From an uncultured Kordia sp. (GTDB taxonomy: Bacteria; Bacteroidota; Bacteroidia; Flavobacteriales; Flavobacteriaceae): a stretch of DNA of 7,464 nucleotides. The stretch is from positions 1 through 7,464 of the forward strand of contig CAJXHW010000086.1 in the NCBI GenBank assembly GCA_913054565.1, in the 5' to 3' direction. Of this stretch, positions 1 through 5,912 are shown piece by piece (position 1 is the first letter of the stretch; each line of letters opens with the position of its first letter). Below the pieces are notes generated by a model. It was not told the origin of the DNA. It was given only the letters and a program-made list of their open reading frames with translations, and made no database searches. The position numbers and the translations under genes are program-made.

Positions 1-552
1 AAATTTAATTTCTCCCTTATTAATAATTTTATATTTAGAAAAAATTGCTTGACAATATTTCACTTATTTACCTGATAAGCTTTCGTATTTATAAGTATAT
101 TCAGAAAAATCAATACTCTTATGCGGATGAAACTCTTGAAATGCAACAACATCAGGAGATTCTTTTACCACAAACGTCTCAATAGACTTTTCAACTTCAG
201 GTGTGATTATCCAATCATATAAATTGAATAATCTAACGTTATAACTCATTACCGACAAACTAGTATTTGTAGATTTTTCCGAAGATGAAAACTTATATAA
301 AGTACTAATACTATCATAGCCCAACAACAAAACAATTAATGAAAGCAATAGCTGTCTTTTAACTTTTAACAACCAATACAAGCAAAAAACAGCGTTTAAC
401 ACTAATAATACAGGTACAGATAAACTAAGTACTGAAAGTAATGAAAACGTTTTTGGCGGCACAAATGGCAGCAAATATGCTAATAGCAAAACCATAGCAA
501 ATATGCTGTTTACAAAGTAAATGATTTTATCTATGGCGTTTAATTGTTTCAA
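1..552 (-). pseudogene. Membrane-anchored endonuclease/exonuclease/phosphatase family protein, interrupted by an in-frame stop (3' end outside window)
   Basis: The intact stretch (552 to 64) encodes 162 residues. Three hydrophobic segments lie at about 10-31, 40-62 and 66-79, followed by the start of an EEP (DNase I-like) domain with SYNVRLFN (103-110) and FQEFHPH (138-144). N105 and E140 would be the metal-site Asn and Glu. A TAA at 66-64 then ends the frame after LSGK. The same frame continues beyond it, from GTG at 63-61 to base 1, with QAIFSKY and KIINKG, which resemble the usual family continuation. Family members are, from memory, about 340 residues, so the His/Asp half of the active site should lie past the stop. 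The start is TTG at 552-550. An in-frame TAG lies two codons upstream and no ATG is available before residue 20. The gene begins 13 bp after the rhomboid stop, as last gene of the mutL operon. Alternatives are a sequencing error, or two separately translated halves restarting at the GTG. Family assignment is firm; decay is an inference from one stop codon. Confidence 0.75.
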
Positions 553-565
553 CTGCTATTATAAA

Positions 566-1432
566 TTAGTCTTTATCAGATTGAAATAAAAAAGCCTTTT
601 CTTCTTTTGATAAACTTTCATAACCACTTTTGCTTATTTTATCTAAAATAGCATCTATCTGTTCTTGCTTTATGCGCTTTTTTTGATATATCGTTTTACC
701 TGAGGCTCTTTTTTCAGATCTGGTTTTATGCACCGTTTTTAAGTTTGATGTTTTTTTAAATGAAAACCAAGATACTATTGTGGCCATTAACTTCTCAAAA
801 CCTTTAGCTATATCATTTCCTTTTTTTAACTGTGATGCATATATATACCCAAATAGAGCACCACCAATATGTGCTAAATGTCCGCCAGAATTTCCATAAG
901 GAATTTGAATCAAATCAAGAACTACAAAAAACACTCCTAATTGCCATAATTTAACTCTAAATGTAAATATTGAAACCTCTGTTTGAGGTAATGATGCACA
1001 CACAAAAATTAATACTGCCATTACAGAAGCTGAAGCTCCAACCAAATAACTTAATTGATTGTTAAAAACCGGAAACAAGTTATATGATATTAAAAACAGT
1101 GCTCCTCCTAGCAATGCTCCTAACAAATAAGTATTTAAAAAAAGTTTGGCATTAAAGCGGGTTAAAAATAGTTTTGACACATAATATAAGGTCACCATAT
1201 TAAATAAAAGGTGTAAAAATCCTTGATGCAAAAATGAATATGTAAAAACTGTCCATGGCTTTGTTAACAAGTCTGAAAACTCTTTTGATAACACAAACCA
1301 ATCATATAAAACGGAGGTTTTAAACAAAAAGCCCGTTAAGCCAAAAAACAGAAACACAATCAAATTGATTGCAATAAGTTTCTCTGCAACATTTAAGCTT
1401 TTAAACTTCGTTATTAATTCGTTCTTTGTCAT
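566..1432 (-). CDS. Rhomboid family intramembrane serine protease 2, with basic C-terminal tail
   Basis: A 288-residue membrane protease that should cleave membrane-spanning substrates within the bilayer. I chose the ATG at 1432-1430, which overlaps the upstream rhomboid's TAA as TAATG. The longer frame from 1441 would need a TTG start. Numbering from this ATG, the first membrane segment lies at about 18-37. The HxxxN motif (HLLFN) gives H74 and N78. The catalytic serine motif is GASAS with S134, and the C-terminal histidine is H188 in AHIGGALFG. The residue after the serine is Ala rather than the common Gly of GxSG; I believe this occurs in related flavobacterial proteins. After about residue 202 the protein leaves the membrane with a Lys/Arg-rich linker and a short acidic helical end (IDAILDKISKSGYESLSKEE), resembling the DUF6576 tail of Bacteroidota rhomboids. 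It is translationally coupled to rhomboid 1 and mutL. The substrate is unknown. Confidence 0.9.
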   Translation of the reverse strand: MTKNELITKFKSLNVAEKLIAINLIVFLFFGLTGFLFKTSVLYDWFVLSKEFSDLLTKPWTVFTYSFLHQGFLHLLFNMVTLYYVSKLFLTRFNAKLFLNTYLLGALLGGALFLISYNLFPVFNNQLSYLVGASASVMAVLIFVCASLPQTEVSIFTFRVKLWQLGVFFVVLDLIQIPYGNSGGHLAHIGGALFGYIYASQLKKGNDIAKGFEKLMATIVSWFSFKKTSNLKTVHKTRSEKRASGKTIYQKKRIKQEQIDAILDKISKSGYESLSKEEKAFLFQSDKD

Positions 1433-2187
1433 TAATCCCAACGGTTCTTGTTAAACTGCGTTTTTTTCCAGTACAACATCATTAACAAACCTATCAATGC
1501 GCCCCCAATATGAGCCCAATACGCTGTGTTATTCGGGCTAAAAATAGAAATACCTGTTAATCCTGAAAAAACATCTAAACCTATTAAAACAGGAATGAAA
1601 TACTTTGCCTTTACTGGTACAGGAAAAAACAATAGCATTAATTCTGAATTTGGAAACAACATTCCAAAACCTACTAAAAGTCCCATTATAGCTCCTGATG
1701 CACCAACGGCTGGAGCATTATAAACACCGTAAAAAGTTTCTAATGATTCCTGACTAACATATTTCAATATAGACGTATTGTAACTTCCTGTTTCTAATAT
1801 TTTTGAAATATCTAAAGTACTTATACCCGCAGAAACTAAGTCAGTATACACACTTTCAAACTGAATATAATTAGCCAATGTATAAATTAAACTAGCACCT
1901 ATACCTGCAGAAAAATAAAAAAACAGAAATTTAGTTTTACCCCAAACTTGCTCTAATGCACTACCAAACATCCATAACGCTAACATATTAAATAAAATAT
2001 GATTTACACTAGCATGCATAAACATGGTGCTTACAAATTGCCATGGCATGAACAATTCATTCTTAATAAAGAACAACCCTAAGTATTGTGTTAAATTCAC
2101 ACCGTTTTGTGTTGCTACATATTTTGCAACAAAAAACAGCACATTTATAATAAGTATATGTTTAACAGTATCTGTTATTTTAATCAT
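1432..2187 (-). CDS. Rhomboid family intramembrane serine protease 1
   Basis: A 251-residue polytopic membrane protein with all rhomboid landmarks: H63 and N67 (HILFN), the canonical serine motif GASGAIMG with nucleophile S164, and catalytic H226 in AHIGGALIG near the C-terminus. A loop of roughly 50 residues (about 108-158) sits between the third and fourth membrane segments, longer than in a minimal rhomboid. The MFMHA segment before the HxxxN motif (55-59) and the run of hydrophobic helices support six transmembrane segments. The ATG at 2187 shares its A with the mutL TAA stop (TAATG), and its own TAA overlaps the next rhomboid's ATG in the same way. It is similar in plan to the following gene and likely arose from an old duplication, but it is clearly diverged and lacks the C-terminal tail. 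Substrates are unknown; proteolytic activity is inferred from the intact dyad. Confidence 0.93.
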   Translation of the reverse strand: MIKITDTVKHILIINVLFFVAKYVATQNGVNLTQYLGLFFIKNELFMPWQFVSTMFMHASVNHILFNMLALWMFGSALEQVWGKTKFLFFYFSAGIGASLIYTLANYIQFESVYTDLVSAGISTLDISKILETGSYNTSILKYVSQESLETFYGVYNAPAVGASGAIMGLLVGFGMLFPNSELMLLFFPVPVKAKYFIPVLIGLDVFSGLTGISIFSPNNTAYWAHIGGALIGLLMMLYWKKTQFNKNRWD

Positions 2188-4049
2188 TATAGTAATTTTT
2201 TATCAAAATCATTAGTATTATAGGTTATGAAAATTGATTTATTTGTAGGAGTAATAGTCGGTTCCTTACATGCAAATAATCTATTTACTATATCCTCTTG
2301 CTCTTGTTTCGTTAAAGGTTTTCCACTTTTTATAGCAATACTTTTTGCCATTGATTTGGCAACCAATGTAGCATGTAAGCTATCATCTTCAATAGCACTT
2401 TCATCAACACAAGCTAACAAATCACTTATAATAAATGCAACTTGTTCATTTCGTATGGCTGCAGGTATCCCACTAATTTCAATTGCTTCATTTTCTAATT
2501 TAGATAACACAAAACCAGTATGTTCTAATACTGATTTAATATCGTTTAAAAAGGTTAACTCTTCTTTTGTAACATCAATAATGACAGGAAACAACAATTG
2601 CTGGCTTACAGCTTGATGCACTGTAATGTGCTGTAAAAACTCTTCAAACAGAATGCGTTCATGCGCACGGTGTTGATGAATAACCATCATCCCTGATTTT
2701 ATCTTGCTTATGATATATTTGTTTTGAACCTGTAGGGTAACATGCTCCTGAACAACTTCATCAGACTCAAAAAAAGCCCCTGTTACTTCTTCTGATTCAA
2801 CTTCAATTGTGGAAACATCTATGGAATCATGGGTCATTTTTGACTCTAAACCCACATACAATCCTTCCCAAGAGTCGTTATTCTTTTTAAAACTCATTTT
2901 TGGAATTCCCCCACCAGACATTGATTTTCCTTTTTGATCAGCTTCAAACGGATTGAACGATCTATCTACTTCAATTGTTGGGTTTGCAATATTTTTTCCT
3001 TGATAGGAATATGGTGTATCCATACTTGAATCACGTTGAAAATCAAGTATCGGTGCTATTTGAAACTGCCCTAAACTATGTTTAACCGTAGATTTGATGA
3101 TGGCATACAAATCATGTTCATTATCAAATTTAATTTCTGTTTTTGTTGGATGAATATTGATATCAATAGTTTTCGGGTCTACCTGAAGGTATAAAAAATA
3201 ACCAGGATTAGCTTTTTCCTTTAACAAACCATCAAAAGCAGAACTTACAGCATGGTTTAAATACGAACTTTTTATATACCTATCATTAACAAAAAAGAAC
3301 TGCTCTTTACTACTCTTTTTTGCAAACTCAGGCTTCATCACAAAACCACTAATAGCAACTATTTCTGTATCTTCCGTAACAGGTACTAATTTTTCATTTG
3401 TCTTACCTCCAAATATATTTACAATACGTTGGCGGTAGTTTGATATTGGCAAATTAAAAACATCTGTTCCGTTATGGTATAAACTAAACGAAACATCTGC
3501 ATGAACTAGAGCTACACGCTGAAACTCGTCAATAACATGGCGCATTTCTACCTGATCAGATTTTAAGAAATTTCGTCGTGCAGGAATATTAAAAAACAAA
3601 TTTTTTACTGCTATAGAGGTTCCTGTAGGTGTAACCACAACTTCTTGTTCTGTAACTTTACTACCTTCAATTTTAATTAGCGTTCCTAAATCATCATCAT
3701 CACGTTTGGTTTTCATCTCTACATGCGCAATTGCAGCAATAGATGCTAAAGCTTCACCTCTGAACCCTTTAGTGTTTAACTGAAATAAATCTTCCGCTGA
3801 TGATATTTTAGACGTTGCATGACGCTCAAATGACAATCGCGCATCTGTAACACTCATCCCTTTACCGTTATCAATAACTTGAATTAATGTTTTACCAGCA
3901 TCCTTTACAATTAATTGTATATTGGTTGCATTGGCATCAATAGCATTTTCTAGTAGCTCTTTAACTACTGATGCTGGACGCTGCACAACTTCTCCTGCTG
4001 CAATTTGATTAGCAACATGATCAGGTAATAACTGAATGATATCTGACAT
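2187..4049 (-). CDS. mutL: DNA mismatch repair protein MutL
   Basis: A 620-residue MutL, which couples MutS mismatch recognition to downstream repair. The N-terminal GHKL ATPase is intact: E31 and N35 in ELLENAIDA, DNGKGM (60-65), ATSK (78-81), GFRGEAL (95-101) and the NIPARRNFL region (154-162). A conserved transducer part follows (FVNDRYIK 253-260; DINIHPTKTEIKF 296-308). Residues about 335-430 form a low-complexity, probably disordered linker, and a dimerisation domain starts near 437. In that domain QQLLFP (483-488) fits a sliding-clamp binding motif. The endonuclease signature DQHA(X)2E(X)4E appears as HQHRAHERILFE (458-469), with the metal-binding Asp replaced by His. The expected ACR motif reads AKS (568-570), and the CPHGRP region reads TPTNKS (600-605). 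Latent nuclease activity is therefore doubtful. Both ends overlap neighbours through TAATG, which fixes the start and implies coupled translation. Confidence 0.97.
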   Translation of the reverse strand: MSDIIQLLPDHVANQIAAGEVVQRPASVVKELLENAIDANATNIQLIVKDAGKTLIQVIDNGKGMSVTDARLSFERHATSKISSAEDLFQLNTKGFRGEALASIAAIAHVEMKTKRDDDDLGTLIKIEGSKVTEQEVVVTPTGTSIAVKNLFFNIPARRNFLKSDQVEMRHVIDEFQRVALVHADVSFSLYHNGTDVFNLPISNYRQRIVNIFGGKTNEKLVPVTEDTEIVAISGFVMKPEFAKKSSKEQFFFVNDRYIKSSYLNHAVSSAFDGLLKEKANPGYFLYLQVDPKTIDINIHPTKTEIKFDNEHDLYAIIKSTVKHSLGQFQIAPILDFQRDSSMDTPYSYQGKNIANPTIEVDRSFNPFEADQKGKSMSGGGIPKMSFKKNNDSWEGLYVGLESKMTHDSIDVSTIEVESEEVTGAFFESDEVVQEHVTLQVQNKYIISKIKSGMMVIHQHRAHERILFEEFLQHITVHQAVSQQLLFPVIIDVTKEELTFLNDIKSVLEHTGFVLSKLENEAIEISGIPAAIRNEQVAFIISDLLACVDESAIEDDSLHATLVAKSMAKSIAIKSGKPLTKQEQEDIVNRLFACKEPTITPTNKSIFITYNTNDFDKKLL

Positions 4050-4345
4050 TAAAACAATTTGATATTATATTTATCTAAAATAAGAATTGCAATAGCAACT
4101 AGTAATACAAAGATAACGACTAGTCTGGTTTGTGATTGTTTTTGGTCTGTTTCTTTACTCACAGTTTTCCAATCATCCCTAAACGATGTTCTTTTTTTAA
4201 AGCTTCCTTTTATAGTAGTACCGTCTTTAGCACCATGATGCTTTTCATGTAACTTTTCTAAACGCTCTTTTCGCTCGTCATAATAACGGGGCTTAAACCC
4301 AAATGTTTTGTTCTTGTTTTGTTTAAAAAGCGTTGGAAGTCTCAT
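4049..4345 (-). CDS. Small basic single-pass membrane protein, first gene of the mutL operon
   Basis: A 98-residue protein of unknown function. It has a cytoplasmic-type basic N-terminal part (MRLPTLFKQNKNKTFGFKPR, then YYDERKERLEKLHEKHH), a charged linker, and one C-terminal transmembrane helix at about 74-90, followed by a short tail. Topology is probably N-in with a C-terminal anchor. I start it at the ATG at 4345. An upstream in-frame ATG at 4381 would add 12 residues, but it lies upstream of a putative -7 promoter box and the MRLP start is what I recall for flavobacterial relatives. Its TAA overlaps the mutL ATG. Relatives of this kind next to ribH have, as I recall, sometimes been labelled riboflavin synthase subunit beta. 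Nothing here supports that: there is no lumazine synthase motif and the real ribH is adjacent. A role linked to MutL or the rhomboids is possible only from context. Confidence 0.8.
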   Translation of the reverse strand: MRLPTLFKQNKNKTFGFKPRYYDERKERLEKLHEKHHGAKDGTTIKGSFKKRTSFRDDWKTVSKETDQKQSQTRLVVIFVLLVAIAILILDKYNIKLF

Positions 4346-4368
4346 AAAATTACACTGATGAATATTTT

Positions 4369-4376
4369 CAAAAATA
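4369..4376 (-). promoter_or_regulatory. Putative Bacteroidota -7 promoter box for the mutL operon
   Basis: On the minus strand the bases read TATTTTTG, a full match to TAnnTTTG, ending 23 nt before the chosen ATG at 4345. Transcription from here would give a short leader of about 18-20 nt and would exclude the alternative ATG at 4381. No clear TTG is found at the expected -33 position, and an 8-mer of this composition is not rare in such AT-rich DNA, so support is modest. Confidence 0.35.
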
Positions 4377-4444
4377 ATCATTTTACAGTAGATAACAGCC
4401 CGTTTAAATGCTAATTTTTGTTAAGAGAGAAACTCTGCAAAAAC

Positions 4445-4477
4445 AAAAAAGCTGATTTTTAATTAAAATCAGCTTTT
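4445..4477 (-). terminator. Rho-independent-type terminator after ribH
   Basis: A perfect 13-bp inverted repeat (arms 4447-4459 and 4465-4477, AAAAGCTGATTTT and its complement) flanks a 5-nt loop. It starts 26 nt past the ribH stop. Read on the minus strand, the stem ends in a run of six T (4450-4445), as expected for an intrinsic terminator. Because the arms also begin with A-runs, the structure could work in both directions, but no plus-strand gene points at it. It separates the TPR-ribH unit from the mutL operon. Confidence 0.85.
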
Positions 4478-4503
4478 AAATCTATTCTAAAAACAACAAA
4501 CAG

Positions 4504-4989
4504 TTAATATGCTTTTAATGTTGCCATTTTAATTGCAGCTACAGCTGCTTCTGTTCCTTTGTTTCCATGAATTCCTCCTGACCTATCTATTGCTTGCTGC
4601 AAAATATTATCTGTCAACACACAAAAGATTACCGGAATATCGCCTTGAGTATTCAAATCCATTATTCCTTGTGCAGTACCACTACATACAAAATCAAAAT
4701 GTTTAGTTTCTCCTTGAATAACACTTCCTACAGCAATAACAGCATCTACATTTAGTTTCTGTATCATTTGCTTGCATCCAAAAGGCAATTCAAACGTTCC
4801 TGGCACATCCCAAATTGTAATATTTTCCTCATTAACACCGTTTTCCAATAAGGTTTCAATAGCACCTTGTTTTAAACCTTCGGTTATTTCAGGATTCCAC
4901 TCAGAAACAACAATCCCAAATCGAAAATTTTTCGCATTTGGGATTGTGTTTTTATCGTATGTTGATAAATTTTTATGTATTGTAGCCAT
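4504..4989 (-). CDS. ribH: 6,7-dimethyl-8-ribityllumazine synthase (riboflavin synthase beta chain)
   Basis: A 161-residue enzyme, normal length for the family. It condenses 5-amino-6-ribitylamino-uracil with 3,4-dihydroxy-2-butanone 4-phosphate to give lumazine, the penultimate riboflavin step, in the cytoplasm. The active-site elements are all present: SEWN (29-32) with the aromatic residue for substrate stacking, PGTFELP (63-69), GSVIQGETKHFDFV (88-101) with catalytic H97, FCVLTDN (122-128), the phosphate-binding R136 region (AIDRSGG), and GNKGTEAA (142-149). The ATG at 4989 lies one base after the TAA of the upstream TPR gene, so the two are cotranscribed and probably translationally coupled. 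The terminator hairpin follows 26 nt downstream. No FMN riboswitch is seen upstream of the operon; the 121-bp leader/intergenic space is too short and lacks G/C-rich conserved elements. The protein likely assembles as pentamers or a 60-mer shell, as in the family. Confidence 0.97.
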   Translation of the reverse strand: MATIHKNLSTYDKNTIPNAKNFRFGIVVSEWNPEITEGLKQGAIETLLENGVNEENITIWDVPGTFELPFGCKQMIQKLNVDAVIAVGSVIQGETKHFDFVCSGTAQGIMDLNTQGDIPVIFCVLTDNILQQAIDRSGGIHGNKGTEAAVAAIKMATLKAY

Positions 4990-4990
4990 A

Positions 4991-5791
4991 TTACTTTGCT
5001 TGCGCTTTTCCTAATAGTGCATCAACTTTTCCTACTTCTAATGATGTTGGAAACTCTTCTTTAATTCTGGTTAGGTACTTTGCAGCAACTTCGTTTTCAC
5101 CTAAATCTAACGCTACAACTGCAGCCTTATATAAAAATTTTGGTGTACTGTAATCATTAGTCGTCGTTGCCAATGCTTTTTCATAATGAGTTAAAGCATC
5201 TTCTAATTGGTTTAACTGTACAAAAGCATCAGCTACCCCACCTTTAGCATTAGCTGCTAAAATTTCATCATCAGAACTAAAGTTATCTAAATACGTTACT
5301 GCATTTTGATAATCATTCATGTTTAAGTAAGCCATTCCTGCAGTATAGTTCGCTAAATTTCCTGCTTTTGTTCCACTATAATTTTCAATAACATCTAACA
5401 GTCCTAATTTTCCTTCACCTCCATTAAGAGCTAAATTAAATAAAGAATCTTTTGCCGTTCCTGTAGCATTTACAGCTTGTGCAAAATAAAACTCGGCTTT
5501 ATATGCGTCATTTGACGCTTCTGCTTCATTAGGCTCTTGAATAAATTTACCATAAGCCATATATAACAATACACTTAACGCAATTACCCCTACAACACCA
5601 AAAATATATTTCTGATTAGCAGCAACCCATTCCTCAGCTTTGTTAGCAGATTCATCTAATGTATTAAAAACCTCTTCAGTTGTACTTTCTCCTTCTACGT
5701 ATCCATCTACGTCATTTGTTAAGTCGTCATTTAAAACCTCTTCAACCTTCTCTTTTGGTTTTCTATATCCTCTTTTCTTATATGTAGCCAT
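4991..5791 (-). CDS. Membrane-anchored tetratricopeptide repeat protein (YfgM-like arrangement)
   Basis: 266 residues: a basic start (MATYKKRGYRKPKEK), an acidic stretch (about 17-50), one transmembrane helix at about 62-83 (IFGVVGVIALSVLLYMAYG), then a C-terminal domain of TPR-like helical pairs. Repeats can be read at about 144-177 (AGMAYLNMNDYQNAVTYL), 179-212 (ADAFVQLNQLEDALTHYEKA) and 217-250 (KAAVVALDLGENEVAAKYL). The positive N-terminus predicts N-in topology, placing the TPR domain in the periplasm, as in the YfgM family of SecYEG-associated chaperone partners. That role is an inference from layout only. It is the first gene of the unit with ribH (1-bp gap) and is divergent from recF. 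The ATG at 5791 is the only sensible start, with a TATTTTTG box 20 nt upstream. Why a TPR protein is paired with ribH is unknown, but I believe the pairing is common in flavobacteria. Confidence 0.88.
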   Translation of the reverse strand: MATYKKRGYRKPKEKVEEVLNDDLTNDVDGYVEGESTTEEVFNTLDESANKAEEWVAANQKYIFGVVGVIALSVLLYMAYGKFIQEPNEAEASNDAYKAEFYFAQAVNATGTAKDSLFNLALNGGEGKLGLLDVIENYSGTKAGNLANYTAGMAYLNMNDYQNAVTYLDNFSSDDEILAANAKGGVADAFVQLNQLEDALTHYEKALATTTNDYSTPKFLYKAAVVALDLGENEVAAKYLTRIKEEFPTSLEVGKVDALLGKAQAK

Positions 5792-5912
5792 AATCTATAT
5801 TGTATGTCGAGCAAAAATATAATTTTTCTTTTAATATTAATACTAATGTTTTGATATTTTTCAATAATTTGCAAACCGCTTATTTATTCAACAATTGAAG
5901 CCTATTTACCCC
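5792..5912. promoter_or_regulatory. Divergent intergenic region between the TPR-ribH unit and recF
   Basis: A 121-bp, very AT-rich spacer between two divergent starts must hold promoters for both directions. A good -7 box is visible for the TPR direction (listed separately). For recF only a near match (TATTTTTC, 5855-5862) is seen, without a convincing -33 TTG at the right spacing. A 10-bp palindrome, TTAATATTAA (5831-5840), sits mid-region but may be chance in this composition. No gene or RNA is apparent. Confidence 0.5.
5812..5819 (-). promoter_or_regulatory. Putative -7 box for the TPR-ribH unit
   Basis: Minus-strand TATTTTTG matches TAnnTTTG and ends 20 nt before the ATG at 5791, implying a leader of about 14 nt. 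The same 8-mer sits at nearly the same distance from the first gene of the mutL operon (4369-4376). The -33 element is weak (TTA rather than TTG). Confidence 0.4.

Noticed and set aside
1526..1723. Plus-strand open frame of 65 codons inside rhomboid 1
   Set aside because: It is antisense to a well-supported gene with intact catalytic motifs and has no recognisable protein features.
2024..2616. Two plus-strand open frames (2024-2215 and 2227-2616) antisense to rhomboid 1 and mutL
   Set aside because: Both lie opposite strongly supported coding sequence; the apparent hydrophobic composition is a by-product of the opposite strand's codons.
4772..5014. Plus-strand open frame opposite ribH and the end of the TPR gene
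   Set aside because: It is a shadow of ribH, which has all catalytic motifs on the other strand.
5640..5822. Plus-strand open frame in the TPR gene's 5' part
   Set aside because: The Ser/Thr-rich translation mirrors acidic and lysine codons on the other strand and has no homology I recognise.
5831..5840. Palindrome TTAATATTAA as a possible operator
   Set aside because: It is short and composed only of A and T in a very AT-rich spacer, so chance is a sufficient explanation.
5792..5912. Possible FMN riboswitch upstream of the ribH unit
   Set aside because: The space is too short and AT-rich, and no conserved G/C-rich stems of that riboswitch can be found.
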